A DNA stretch of 64,000 nucleotides, from NCBI GenBank assembly GCA_020081605.1, contig JAHREC010000013.1:1674001-1738000 (forward strand), in the 5' to 3' direction. The notes under the pieces are model-generated. The model saw nothing but the letters and a program-made list of their open reading frames with translations. It ran no database searches and had not been told where the DNA came from. This DNA is from Albifimbria verrucaria. Its lineage: Eukaryota > Ascomycota > Sordariomycetes > Hypocreales > Stachybotryaceae. Both the position numbers and the translations under genes were made by a program. This document shows positions 49,468 to 62,160 of this stretch, piece by piece; positions within the stretch are counted from its first letter, which is position 1; each line of letters starts with the position of its first letter.

Positions 49468-51154
49468 ATGCACCAGAAGAGCATCACCTACGGCCTCCTG
49501 GCCGCCTTCGCCGCCCTGGCCTCTGCTGAGGACAAGTCCGATGTTACCCAGCTGACCCAGGCCACCTTTGACGACTTCGTCAAGGCCAACGACCTCGTCC
49601 TCGCTGAGTGTAAGTTCACATCTGCTTCCCCTCTACATGGGGCATGCTGCCCCTCCACGACCCTGGTCGTCCCGAATTTCTGCTAACATGGTCTCTGCTA
49701 TATAGTCTTCGCTCCCTGGTGCGGTCACTGCAAGGCCCTCGCCCCGAGTACGAGGAGGCCGCTACCTCCCTCAAGGAGAAGAACATCAAGCTCGCCAAGA
49801 TCGACTGTACCGAGGAGGCCGACCTCTGCAAGACTTATGGCGTCGAGGGCTACCCCACCCTCAAGGTCTTCCGTGGCCTTGACAACATCAGCCCCTACAA
49901 CGGCCAGCGCAAGGCTGCTGCGTAAGTTTTACCCTCTATATATTTCATATTGGAAAGCATCCAGTCGCTAACGCCGCGCTCAATAGCATTTCCTCCTACA
50001 TGGTCAAGCAGTCCCTGCCTGCCGTCTCTATCCTGACCAAGGACACCCTTGAGGAGTTCAAGACTGCCGACAAGGTCGTCCTCGTTGCCTACATCGCTGC
50101 CGATGACAAGGCTTCCAACGAGACCTTCACCGCCGTCGCTGAGGAGCTCCGTGACACCTACCTTTTCGGTGGTGTTAACGACGCTGCCATCGCTGAGGCT
50201 GAGGGTGTTACCGCCCCCGCCATCGTTCTCTACAAGTCCTTCGACGAGGGCAAGAACACCTTCACCGAGAAGTTTGATGCTGAGGCTATCAAGGAGTTTG
50301 CCCAGACCGCTGCCACCCCTGATTGGCGAGGTTGGCCCTGAGACCTACTCCGGTTACATGGCCTCTGGCATTCCCCTGGCTTACATCTTCGCCGAGACCG
50401 AGGAGGAGCGTGCCGACCTCGGCACTGCCCTCAAGCCCATTGCTGAGAAGTACAAGGGCAAGATCAACTTCGCCACCATTGACGCCAAGGCTTTCGGTGC
50501 TCACGCCGGCAACCTGAACCTCAAGACCGACAAGTTTCCCTCTTTCGCCATCCAGGAGACCGTCAAGAACCAGAAGTTCCCCTTCGACCAGGAGAAGGAG
50601 ATCACCCACGACGCCATCTCCTCTTTCGTTGATGACTTCGTTGCTGGCAAGGTTGAGCCCAGCATCAAGTCCGAGCCCATCCCCGAGACCCAGGAGGGTC
50701 CCGTCACTGTCGTTGTTGCCAAGAACTACGAGGACATCGTTCTTGACGACACCAAGGATGTTCTGATTGAGTTCTACGCTCCCTGGTGCGGTCACTGCAA
50801 GGCTCTCGCTCCCAAGTACGAGGAGCTTGCCGCCAAGTACGCCGACAGCGAGTTCAAGGACAAGGTCGTCATTGCCAAGGTTGATGCCACTGCCAACGAC
50901 GTTCCCGATGACATCCAGGGCTTCCCCACTATCAAGCTGTACCCTGCCGGCGACAAGGAGGCTGCCGTCACCTACAGCGGCTCCCGTACCGTTGAGGACC
51001 TCATTGAGTTCATCAAGGAGAACGGCAAGTACAAGGCCAGTGTCTCCGTCGCCGAGGAGGGTACCGAGGAGGCTGCCCCGCCGCTACTGAGGAGAAGGTC
51101 GCTGAGGAGAAGACCGAGGAGAAGGATGCTGAGGAGACCCACGACGAGTTGTAA
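49468..51154 (+). CDS. PDI1: Protein disulfide isomerase, ER
   Basis: An ER oxidoreductase that forms and shuffles disulfides in secretory proteins. Exons are 49468-49609, 49706-49921 and 49987-51154. A signal peptide (residues 1-20) is followed by the a domain with FFAPWCGHCK (Cys 53 and 56), two b-type domains, and the a' domain with a second EFYAPWCGHCKALAPKYEELA. The acidic tail ends in HDEL, the ER retention signal, directly before TAA. Single-C losses at 49743-49746, 50316-50319 and 51076-51079 break the frame; each repair restores the expected text (APEYEE, TPLIGEVGPETY, APAATEEKVAEE). Length of about 505 residues is normal for fungal PDI. Confidence 0.96.
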
Positions 51155-51511
51155 GAAAAATGGCATTTATGAAATGACTGGCGCGGGATTTGGTTTATAG
51201 TAAAGCACCTCGGGATTCATAGTTCTTTAGCAAATCTGGGATTGACACGGTTCTGAAATTGGGATTGAGAACTTTCGCAGTATCTTCCTGCTCGCTTCGT
51301 GCATTGTGACATTCTAGATGCGAAAACATGATGTACCTTGCCCCCGAACTGACCTCATAGCCCAAGCCCAAGCCCAGCGTATGCCTGTTGCTCCCTGAAT
51401 GTTGTTACACGTATTGCACATTTACGACATGTCGCGTGCTTCTGGCCAGATCGGTAAGCAGACAAATGAGTGACCCATTTGGCCGTGATTGATGTCTAAT
51501 TGGCTCTGCAT
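51155..51511. other. Convergent 3' flanks, no gene
   Basis: The short spacer between PDI (+) and the 51512-52008 gene (-) shows no gene. Confidence 0.5.
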
Positions 51512-52008
51512 CTATTTCTTCTTCTCCTCCAATGCCTGGACATAGTTGCTCAGGCGAGTTACCGATGCTTGGAGAGTCTACACGTGGTTCGTTAGTTAGC
51601 GGCTTCATACGGTATTGTAATCGTGTGTAGCTGAACGGATGCGGGTGTCGTCGTTGATACGGAGGCTTTGAGTGCACGATTTCGGGAAACGTACGTAGAT
51701 GTCCTCGGAGAGCAGATCGTTGGCAGCCTTGTACTCCTTGATCAGGTAGCTGTAGACGGCGCCGCCGGAAAGAGTGGTTCCCAGAAGGAAGCCGAACAGG
51801 CTAATTGAGGTAAACGGTCAGTAATCGCACGAAGCGCGGCGAGCGCATCGCAGGGTAATGCCTCAACTCACCCTCCGCGGAAAGCTCCCAGCGGCTTTCG
51901 CGCCGGGAGAGGAGAAGCGTCGGCCATCCGCCTGGCCGAGGTGTGGAAGCTGCGGGCAGCGACGGAGCGGGCGGCGGCGCCGAAGAGGATTCTGGTGGTC
52001 GCAGGCAT
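51512..52008 (-). CDS. Small mitochondrial inner-membrane-type protein
   Basis: Three exons (52008-51872, 51800-51695 and 51577-51512) encode about 102 residues with no frame repair. The N-terminus (MPATTRILFGAAARSVAARS) is Arg-rich and lacks acids, a typical mitochondrial presequence. One membrane segment follows (LFGFLLGTTLSGGAVYSYLI) and then a coiled-coil-like tail (DLLSEDIYTLQASVTRLSNYVQALEEKKK). Similar short fungal proteins are conserved but uncharacterised in my knowledge. The start at 52008 is chosen because it opens the presequence; the frame stays open further upstream without a matching sequence character. Confidence 0.8.
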
Positions 52009-53941
52009 CGTGACGGAGCGGTGAGGAATCGTCGGGCGTGGCGAGAGGGGAGAGTGGAGGAGAGGTGTCTGTGTCTGTGTGTCGCAATGTCGTTGCTTGG
52101 GTATGTCAGGAGGACTGGTCGGAATATCTACTGGGCGGTTTGGGATTGAGCTAACGCTATTGGCCACATGTCGTTGCTTGAGTGCGTAGGCGGGGCCTTG
52201 CGAGCTGAGCTTCCCGTAGCTACGGGTAGCGGGTGGCGGATTTATCCGAGGTTGTCTGCCGTGTAATACCCTGTATACATTATCGTGGGGATCTATAACT
52301 ACAGGTGATGTTGGGGAATTGACAACTGGCCATCTAATTATATGCGAAATACTCTAGGTTGAATATTGAGAAGTATTTGGTGTTATTAGAAGGAAAAAAA
52401 CTCGGTGGATTAATATGTGAACCTATGTTGTGCTTCTATATCACCAACTTCCTTATTTGTCATTCAGCAACTGAACTCATCTGTATTGCCTATACATTAC
52501 CCTTTTGACACATTCTCCAGCTCCAAGCATAAACAAAAGAAATATACTATAAGCCTTCGTATCTGCGCAACTACCTCATGGCCTGCGATTGATGGCACCT
52601 TCAACCGAGCAAGACATCACTATCATGCTTCACACCCGTCCGAAGACCTCCCTGCGATAATTGGATGAAGTAATCTTCTCATCGGTTTCCCTCACACTAT
52701 GAGTAACGTAGCATTTTATTCTGTTTTAGCTACGGTCTTATTGTGTCTCCGTGTGATCTATATGTTTTCGTTCGAGCCAAGCACCTTGCGGCGTTATTAA
52801 CATTCCTTGGTTAATATACCAAGGCCAACCAGTTTCTTGTTGTAATTCTATTTTTACACGGGCAGTGAAATAACTAGATTCTAGCTACCTAGTTATATAA
52901 GTCTGTAAGATACATACCAACACACCATGACAGAGTCGTTCATGGGCATGACCTTAAACTGCCCAATTAGTAGGGATCAGAGCTTGCCGACTCTGTAAGT
53001 GTTGTGTGCTCATCAAATGAAGCGAAACTAATCAACCCGACATGTGGAAGTTCTCAAAACCCACTTTCAAGTCTTCGACTACTGGCGGGCATAACACAAA
53101 GAGAAATATATCCCAAGTTTCCGCACTTACTAACAAACATTATATCAATATGGCCTAAACCATGCCTTTGAGCGCAAGCTATTGTGGTTTAGGTGAGCCA
53201 GCTCCAATGGTGCGCACAACTATATTGGCACAATGTAGTATTTCTGCCTCTGAGTTGTTGTCTTTCACGTACCTTGTGGTGGTCAAGATGACAGTGCTTT
53301 TTCCTCTCCGACAGACTTGATGACGGAGCCCTTAATTGCTTGCGACGTATGAGAATCACCATTCTCGTATCATCCACGGGCGCTGTGTCTCCGGAGGATT
53401 GACCCAAGACGTCGCATAGACTACTCAAGGAACGGCAATGTCGGAAGTCATAAAGACATCAATTGATATCTCGGTATAAGAGACTTCACACAAGATTGAA
53501 CTCCAAACTATTAATCATATTGAAGTCCTTCCTCGTCTCACTTGGATTGCTTAAATTGAACAGAATGGCCCACGATTGTTGATGGGTGGGTTTGGTCAGA
53601 CAATGTATCCAGCCACAATTATTTTTGTTCTAACCTAGGGGTATGATATTGAGCAAAATCTTATCCCCAGAAATACCAAGCTACACATAATATTATTTAT
53701 GAAAGATTTATAGGCACATTAGGAAGGGTACGGTTTGCCTCGTTGACCATCTACGTTGGACGGCGCCCGATTAGGTAGTGCTCAAGTACCTTTACCTGTC
53801 ACCAAAGGCACCTGAGCCCTGTAGCTTGCCTAGACCGCAAGTGGCTAAAGGATTTACCTGTTCACGTCTTATGCTCTCCGCGTACAAAGTCGTCATTCAA
53901 GCTTCAACTCTCCCTTTTGTCACGAGCCTAAAAACACCAGC
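52009..53941. other. AT-rich, gene-free block
   Basis: From about 52240 to 53750 the sequence is AT-rich with many TA steps and no supported ORF. The last 180 nt carry a TAGGTA site (53774) and the promoter of the HIT-finger gene. Confidence 0.55.
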
Positions 53942-54817
53942 ATGAACAATTTTGGCGTTGTCGAACTCGCGAGCGCCAAGACCACATCTGCGCCAGGATG
54001 GGCATATGTCCCTGACACGGTCGCGACTCGGCGACTCGACGAGCCTTCATCAGCACTGAATCGACGGGCGAAGAAAGGTCCAGGCTTAAGCATAGGAGAC
54101 TTGTCTGCGAGGCAGGAAGCTCGGATACGCAAGGATGTCGAGGCTTTGGATCGAGATGGCAATAAGGACGCATCCATACCGCTACCTGCCAAGAGCGGTA
54201 GAGGTACGTTGTCTTGAAGCGTCCAAGTCGTATCTAGGTCACGGCCACTAACTGCAAGAACAGCACAGGGAAAACATACACCGAACGTGCGCAAAATCCT
54301 CCAGTCACAGAAAACGTTTGCGAACCACCTCGACGACTTCCTGGCGATGCAGGCTCTGGCGGAGGGAAACCCAGCGACCACGGCTGCTCATGCAAGATCA
54401 GGAGCTTCTACGAACACAAATAAACGCCCGGCTCTTGGCAAGAAGGATACAACATCCGCCGTACAGAAACCGTCTACAGACGAGGACGTAAAGATGAGCG
54501 ATGCCAACTTGCCGCCCATTCTCGCCTCTCCAGGCAAACCACCGCCAGCTGCCCACCCAGGCGACAACGATCCTCTCCTCGCATCTCGCGTGCCCGAGTT
54601 GCCGTCAGATGAGGAGTTGTTGAAGCTGCTTGCACATCCGCCTCTGATATACGGAGAAGCCTCTGGCACATGGGACGACAAGTACCCCCGGCGCGTCTTC
54701 TGTGAGGTATGCGGCTACTGGGGTAGGGTCCGCTGCATGAAGTGTGGAACGAGAGTCTGCGCGTTGGACTGCCTGGAAACACACAAGGAGGAGTGCGTGA
54801 CGAGGTACGGAATATGA
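53942..54817 (+). CDS. HIT zinc finger protein, Vps71/Swc6-like
   Basis: A probable subunit of the SWR1 chromatin remodeller that installs histone H2A.Z. Two exons (53942-54203 and 54264-54817) join over a 60-nt intron. The N-terminus (MNNFGVVELASAKTTSAPGW) and the RKILQSQKTFANHLDDFLA helix fit Vps71-type proteins. The C-terminus is a HIT zinc finger: CEVCGYWGRVRCMKCGTRVC, then LDCLETHKEEC, with all metal ligands present. About 270 residues, frame intact. The Swc6 assignment rests on the C-terminal position of the HIT finger and the N-terminal region; another HIT protein is possible but less likely. Confidence 0.8.
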
Positions 54818-55265
54818 GACTTTGGGATGCATGTGTCTTACGGAGGACTTGGGCGTTTAACGGCATTGATACCCCTGCTTGTTTATCTTATTCTATCGGA
54901 GAGGCTCGAGGCTTGGAATACAATGACTCATAGGCGAAGAGCCTCAGCCTCAATCGGCGTGTTGTGGTGGGATGACTCTTGAACCGTGGTTCAATGGCGT
55001 GCTACGGAATTTATTGGAATGTGAAACAGCCACTGTGCAGCAGCATCGCCATGGTTGTACGCGAGACGCCGTGATATTTATTCATGGTGGAAACCGAGGA
55101 TCTGCCGGCGCTGCTAGTGACTCAAATCGGTGTTTCTTAGGCCTAGGGGATCTTTTTCGTGAGTCAACCCCACCTCACGTATAATGCCCCTCGTAGCCCC
55201 TCCATCGAAAAGACAAGTCACGATTCCCTCCAAACACCACTGTGCCCAAGCAACCCACCTCCGCC
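54818..55265. other. Short spacer between two + genes
   Basis: It contains the 3' flank of the HIT-finger gene and the leader of THS1. No gene is seen. Confidence 0.5.
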
Positions 55266-57952
55266 ATGTCGTCTGAAGCACCGGTCGATGTGCCCAAGGC
55301 GGCCGAGGGTGCCCCGGAGCAGACTCTTCCCGTCCAGCTTAAGACCAAGGAGAAGAAGGAGAAGCCTGCCAAGGCGCCCAAGTCCAAGACTGCAGGCCTC
55401 GAGGTACAGACAACCACGCCAAGTTGATGTTGAGGGTTGCCAGTTGCTCACACTTCCTACCTACCAGTTGCCGGACACCCCGAGTTCATCCAGCACCGAT
55501 TGGACGTTTTCGACAGGATCAAGGCTAGACGCGACGAGGAGATTGCTGGTGCGTGTGCTGTTGTCACCCCACTATGAACGTCCAAAGACTTATAGAGATA
55601 TAGCCAAGCCCCGCGAAGAGATCACCATCTCTCTGCCCAACGGCAAGGAGGAGAAGGGCACCTCGTGGGAGACTACCCCTCTTTCCATCGCCAAGTCGAT
55701 TTCCAAGTCTCTCGTTGAGCGCACCATCATCTCCACCGTCGATGGAGAGCTGTGGGATCTCACCCGCCCGCTAGAGAAGAGCTGCAAGCTCGAGCTGCTC
55801 GACTTTGACAATGTTGAAGGTATGGCTACATACGAAATCGATTACTAGGATCTCGGGCTAATGCGTCGCAGCCAAGAAGGTCTTCTGGCACTCTTCCGCC
55901 CATATTCTCGGTGAGGCTGCCGAGAGACGGTTCGGATGCTACCTGTGCAACGGCCCGCCCACGACCGACCCACCCGGTTTCTACTACGATATGGCAAAGA
56001 TGGAAGGGTATGAAATGTGCTTGGGACCATAAATACTCGGGAGCTGACCGTTTCTCACAGCCAAGTCGTTGCCGATGAGGACAAGAAGGCCCTGGAGACC
56101 CTGTCCGGCTCCATCATCAAGGAGAAGCAGCCTTTCGTGCGTCTAGAAATGACCAAGGACGAGCTTCTGGAGATGTTCAAGTACAGCAAGTACAAGGAGT
56201 ACTTCATCAACCAGCGTGTCCCCGATGGCACACTCAGCACCGTCTACCGTTGCGGTCCCTTGATCGATCTTTGCCGAGGACCTCACGTGCCCAACACCGG
56301 AAACATCAAGGCCTTTGCTGTCCTTAGGGTAGGTTATAACAGACAGCTCAGCACCGTCCACATGTAGTGACTGACGATTGTGATAGGCTTCCGCTGCTTA
56401 CTGGCTCGGAGACAGCAAGAACGAGTCTGTCCAGCGAATTGCCGGTATCTCTTTCCCTGACAAGAAGGCGCTCGAAGAGTACAAGACGTTCCTTGCCGAG
56501 GCTGCCAAGCGCGACCACCGAAAGATTGGACGTGACCAGAAGCTCTTCTTCTTTGACGAGATGTCTCCCGGTTCGTCGTTCTGGCTTCCTCACGGCACCC
56601 GTGTGTACAACACCTTGATGAACCTCATTAAGGAGGAGTATCACAAGCGTGGCTTCACTGAGGTCATGTCGCCCAACATGTACAAGGCCGACTTGTGGAA
56701 GGTTTCTGGACACTGGAAGCACTATGAGGAGAACATGTTCACCTTTGAAGTCGAGAAGGAGAAGTTTGGTCTGAAGCCGATGAACTGCCCTGGCCACTGC
56801 AAGATCTTCTCCCACTCGGATGTGTCCTACAAGGATCTGCCCTGGCGAATGGCCGACTTTGGCGTGCTCCACCGAAACGAATTCTCGGGTGCCCTTTCTG
56901 GACTTACTCGAGTGCGACGTTTCCAGCAGGATGATGCTCACATTTTCTGCACGATTGACCAGGTACGTGAACAAAGAGAAAACTTGCTGTTGACCCCGGA
57001 TGCTAACAACTGAGCAGATCAAGGAGGAGATTGAGGGAGCCTTCGACTTCCTGGATAGCGTGTACAGCCTGTTTGGATTCACCTTCAAGCTGAAGCTGTC
57101 TACCCGTCCCGAGAAGGCCATTGGCGACATCTCCGTGTGGGACCTTGCCGAGGCTAAGCTCAAGGAGGCTCTGGACAACTGGACCCAAAAGATCGGCGCT
57201 ACATGGGAGGAGAACCCTGGTGATGGTGCTTTCTACGGTCCCAAGATCGACATCACTCTCTACGACGCCTTGCGACGTGATCACCAGTGCGGCACGATCC
57301 AGCTGGACTTCAACCTGCCCCAACGCTTCAACCTCCGCTATGTTGCTAACAAGGGCGAGACCGTTGTAGACCTGGATGCTAAGGACTCTGACGATCCTGA
57401 TTTCAAGAAGCCCGAGGCTCTGCCTGCCGGTTACGCGCGACCTGTCATGATTCACCGAGCTGTTCTCGGAAGCTTTGAGAGAATGATTGGCGTGCTGATT
57501 GAGCATTTTGCCGGAAAGTGGCCGTTCTGGCTCAGCCCACGTCAGATTCTCGTGGTGCCGGTCATGCCGGCTGTGAACGACTACGCTAAGGAGGTCCAGC
57601 GCATCTTCCAGGAGAAGGGGCTGTACATCGACGTGGATCTGAGCAGCAACACCTTCCAGAAGAAGATTCGCACCGGACAGCTGGAACAGTACAACTTCAT
57701 TTTCGGTATGTGTGCCCCTCGCTTCCCCTCCCCCTCCCCTTTCCGCCTTAAGCCGAGTGATGAGGTGCATGACAGCTGGCTAACTTACAAATTTACAGTC
57801 GTTGGTGCTGAGGAGGCAAGCTCCCGCACGGTCAACATCCGAAACCGTGACGACCAGAGCACGCAAACCAAGGGAGAGCTCATTCCCTGGACGAGGCGCT
57901 GGAGAAGCTGGTCCAGCTCAAGGTGGAGAGGAGACTCATCAACAAGATCTAA
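55266..57952 (+). CDS. THS1: Threonyl-tRNA synthetase, cytosolic
   Basis: A class II synthetase that charges tRNA-Thr. Eight exons: 55266-55403, 55468-55551, 55604-55819, 55872-56007, 56061-56328, 56387-56962, 57018-57705 and 57799-57952. A Lys-rich extension opens the protein, followed by a TGS domain ([10 protein letters not shown]), the editing/SAD domain ([12 protein letters not shown]), the catalytic core with MNCPGHC (zinc Cys) and motif 2 [19 protein letters not shown], and an anticodon-binding domain (QILVVPVMP). No mitochondrial presequence is evident. One base is missing near 55470 (LAGHPEF expected) and one C at 57895-57897 ([10 protein letters not shown]). The repaired end INKI-stop is at 57952. 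Confidence 0.95.
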
Positions 57953-58955
57953 GGTGTGGGCCAAGGGAGTTAACCACATGAGGAGCAGAGGAGTAAGAAA
58001 GCGGAAAAAGGGGGCATTAGAGAGGGTATGGCCAGGTTGCTGCAATGAATGACTGAATGCATACATAGAAGTGTATTGAAGTCGAGCCATGTGAATGATA
58101 GTTTGTCATGAAAGAGGAATGAAGACGGGTCCCCATCGGGGACTCTTAGACGAGACAAAGATGAACCAGGCGTGACGCAAATGTCATGATGTGCCAGTCC
58201 GTCTGCAACACGTATGCGTGCTCACGGGAGGAGGGGAGGAAGGCTGATGGTGACCTGTAAGTTCTGGCTGACGGATGACCACCCCGACGGGCCTTAAGTT
58301 TCGGATAGAGATACTACAGGTCAACTATTGTTCAGCTGGGACGGCGAGGACAACGGAGATATGGAGTGGGATGGCAGCAGATAGGCAAGCAAACTGAGCG
58401 TGTGGGGATAGGATAATTGGAGTTGGCAAGTGATAGATGACCGGAAGAAGGGAGGGGAGCAAGGAAAAGCGGATAGGATTGTTACGGACGGACGCACAGC
58501 ATGGATGGGGCTGGGTCCCGGATGCGGGTAGTCGACATCCCCATTCCGGGGCGCCTCAAGGGTGGCCGGATGACCACAGAATCCAGGGATCTCGAGATGC
58601 AGTCAACCTTTGGACGTGGGGGTCGGAGGATGGCGGACCGGGTAGGCGCCCGGTTTGCGGGAACGGGAGCGGGACGATAGGTCAGGTCAGGCCAGGTCAG
58701 GGAGTTAAGTGGTGAGCAATAGAAGGAGGACTGCAGATCGTAGGCCGGCCTTGGGGCTTTCTCCTAGGAGATTGTTTGTGGGAAACCGGGGAAAGGTCCA
58801 GGATTAATATAAAATAATAAAAATAATGCTTGGATGTTTGCTGTATTCGGTTTATATGATGATTATTTTATTCATATGTACTTTTGATGTTTGTCGATTC
58901 TTGTTCTCACTCATCTGTTCCTAGAGCCCCCTATTTTATCGCTACTCGAAGCGAT

Positions 58956-58981
58956 TGCCATGCCATGCCATGCCATGCCAG
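58956..58981 (+). repeat. TGCCA pentanucleotide microsatellite
   Basis: About five tandem TGCCA copies. Confidence 0.9.
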
Positions 58982-59045
58982 GTCGGGCCAGGCTGGACAA
59001 GGAGGACCATGTTTGAGGGACACACAGACGGGACAATGCAACCAC

Positions 59046-59074
59046 AAAGACAAAGACAAAGACAAAGCAAAGGG
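59046..59074 (+). repeat. ACAAAG hexanucleotide microsatellite
   Basis: About four tandem ACAAAG copies followed by a GA-rich stretch. Confidence 0.85.
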
Positions 59075-60810
59075 ACGTGGGGAGAGAGGGAGAGAGAGGG
59101 AGGGTGAGCAAGCGAGTGGGTGTGACTGATGTGCGTGTCGAGAGAAATGCTGCAGGCTGCCCAATGCGGGGACAACTCGCAGCAGGAAGAGGAAAAAGGT
59201 GGGACTCAGGGCGACCCTGGGAGCGATCTGTCACTTTTCCCTTCTGGCTGTTTTGACAGCTTGGACAGGGGGAGGGATGAATTGCTTGACCGAGATTTGA
59301 GGGAGGAAGGAGGACGAGATTCATTTGTAGAGAGAGGGTGGGGAAGAAGGCGAATGACACGCAGGTATGGAACATGTTATGTGAGAGCCTGCATATCGCG
59401 TCTGATAGTCCCAGTTCTATGTGTCAGAGAAGTGCCAGCCTTCTCCATCGGGTTGAGTCGAGAGATGATCGCGGTAGGTTGCACAAGGAGGGAGACGGAG
59501 AGAGAGAAAGAAACAATGAACACAAGGAGCAGGAGAAACAGGAAGGGGAAAAGCAAAGAGAAAGAGAAGGAAGAAGAAGAAAACGAAAGAAAAATTGAAT
59601 GAAAAAGGAAAAAAGGGAACACATGCGACTGGATAGTTGAACAATACAGGGCAACGGTGTACCGTACTGTAGCACAAGGGCAAGTTTCTTCCTTTTTCCT
59701 CTCCCTCCCTTGAGTAAAGGGAAAGGAAAGAAAAGGCCCCGTCCAAAGGTAAAGAAGACAGACAAAGACAGGCACCTCGTGGCGCCCGGGTGACGTTGTG
59801 CGGCTGTCTGATTACCTAGAGGTAGGCATCTTTCTGCACAGGACTGCACCGTACCGCACCGTCCCGTATTGGATCGGCTGTGTCACCCATCGTATTTGCT
59901 GGGCTGCATAGATTGGCGGTCTCGCCGTTACTTTTTCGTCGATTTCGTTCCGTCCCAAGGGCCCAGGGGTTGGTTGACCTTGACCGGGTTGACTCGTCAC
60001 CAAACAAAGCATGGTACAGGAATGTAATGTGCACACACTTACACGAGACTAGCCAAGCAAGCAAAAGAAAGAGGATATGTGTTTCTGGTGTTTTCGGGCC
60101 GTGTGAGAGTGGGGGCTGTTTTAGGACTTTTGGAGGATTGAGAGGTGAGAAACGGTACATCCATAGAAACAAAAAAATAAAAATAAAAATAAATGAAAAA
60201 GGGGTAGAGGGGGGAGTGAGAAAAAGGGAATGATGATGGTGACGCTGATGATGATATCGGGCTGTATCTGCTGCCACCGAAAGAGGAAAAAGAAATGGGC
60301 TGCCAGAGGGTAGGGCGAGAAGCAGCTTGGCAGACTAACGGCTCGGTGAAGCAGCGTGGGCGTCTGCAAAGACGAGCAACATGGCAAGGCGCTGGACTCG
60401 GTGTAGTCGTCTGGTCTGCTGTACCTGATCACTCGCTTACCGCATGGTGTTTTTTTTGCGTTGCTGTCTAGATCGTGGATGTGGATGGAGTATGCACGCG
60501 TGTGTCAGTTGGGAAGAAGGCGGTGGATACACATAGACATACATCCATGCATGCTCCGTACATACATACAGAGGCAGGCATGGAGGCTGCTGGGGCCTAC
60601 CGACCCGACCTACATACAGACGTGCATCCGTGCAATATGAAGATTGCCCGGGACACGCCGGCGGTACCTTTGACTCTTCACTTCCATGCGACCAAAGGGA
60701 AAAGAAAGTGCCATCGTGTCTCGCGGAACTGCAGCGCTGGGCATCCGGCCAATGTCTGTCCCGCGCGCTCCCTCTCCTTTCTCACCACCTACGTCGATAT
60801 CCCCAAGGGG

Positions 60811-60880
60811 AGGCGGAGGAGGAGGAGGAGGAGGAGGAGGAGGAGGAGGAACACACACGCACACACACACACACACACGG
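60811..60880 (+). repeat. Compound (GGA)n-(CA)n microsatellite
   Basis: About twelve GGA units run directly into about thirteen CA units; poly-Gly and poly-Glu ORFs over it are artefacts. Confidence 0.95.
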
Positions 60881-61496
60881 AGAGAGAAAAGTCGGGATGA
60901 TATTATGGTGGTGTTGGTAAAATGGTGGTGGTGAGTCAGTTGGTAATGACTGTGACAAGCCCATATGTGACTGATGATTGATTATCTCACATCAAAGGTA
61001 TCAGTTCGGTGCAGCTCAGCGCAGCGCAACGCAGTCTAGCCTAGTCCTAGTCCTAGTCCCAGCCCAAGCCTAAGCCCAGCCTGGCCCAGCCCAGCCCGGA
61101 CCAGTCCCAGGACACACGTCACTCCCACTGAAACCGGAGAGCTGCGTCTTCTGGGGAGAGGAAAAGGTTACAGGTCAGATCAGTGCTCATCATCCGCTGT
61201 CTGGCTTACACCGCAATGAAGCCGAATAGGGCAAGAGGCCTGATATGGTACCGAGCAGAACCGACATCAACAAAACAACGATTCATCTTCCGCTCCCGGC
61301 CAGCCTTGTTTTTTCCCTCCTTCGTCGGCGCCCCAATCTCGATGGGCTCAACACCATGTCTGGGACAATAGTTTTGTGTTCAGGTCAGCTGGTGCGTTTT
61401 CCGATGGTTGTGTAACGATATACAGGCAGCCTTCTTTCTCTCGCCGCTGCAAGAATAACAGGGAACCAAAAATAAAAAAAGTAAAAAAAAGAATGA

Positions 61497-61543
61497 ATGA
61501 AATAAAATAAAATAAAATAAAATAAAATAAAATAAAATAAAAA
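61497..61543 (+). repeat. (AATAA)n pentanucleotide microsatellite
   Basis: Eight or nine AAAAT/AATAA units in tandem. Confidence 0.95.
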
Positions 61544-62117
61544 GGACAGAGGGGTCCAGAAAGGAAAACCGATATCAGCCTCGACGAGAGACGGCTACCT
61601 ACAGCCAACGGTACTGTACGTCGTCGTTGTTGCTTGTGCCGCCCCTGGGCCCCAATAGCCAACCCCAGGATGAGACGATCAGGAATCAGCATCCTGGTCA
61701 CGGCTAAAATGCGCATTCCCTCGACAAGGGTCTTGCTAGCAGGCGCCGGGTCCCCGATATCGTCGCCCGTTGGTCAAGTTTATGTGTCTCCCGACTATCT
61801 GCATCTAAGTCAGGATCGGATATCCATACACCACTTGATCACTTCATTCCACCATACACATTGCACCGGCCATTCCTCCGAGCGGGAGGCTGAATGGCCA
61901 GATTGCCTACCCATACTTCCTCCCGCTTTCTGAATGGGAGACAGAGCAGAGCGTCTCTTGTCCGGCCGGTCGTCTTTTGGTCGTCTTGCTCGTTCCGGGG
62001 AGGGCAAAGGCTACGACCAAATAGGCACATGCTAGCGGGATCGTCCCGGGCTTACCTTGCCTTAGCTTCCCCATCTAAACTCTTCTGGCCTTGCCTTGCA
62101 GGCCTTCCCCCATCATT

Positions 62118-62160
62118 TATCAATCACCATCCCCATCCCCCATCCCCATCCCCATCTCCA
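62118..62160 (+). repeat. CCCCAT hexanucleotide repeat
   Basis: Six imperfect CCCCAT copies; followed by a (CTC)n tract at about 62232-62258. Confidence 0.85.

Noticed and set aside
42555..51154. CCP1-OYE-PDI as a redox gene cluster
   Set aside because: The genes act in different compartments (mitochondrion, cytosol, ER), are separated by 1.6-2.7 kb spacers and show no shared pathway; chance adjacency is sufficient.
56348..57770. Two long minus-strand ORFs (276 and 255 residues)
   Set aside because: Both lie opposite THS1 exons, with no independent evidence.
60610..60964. ORFs rich in poly-Gly, poly-Glu or poly-Pro
   Set aside because: They are translations of the (GGA)n-(CA)n microsatellite in different frames.
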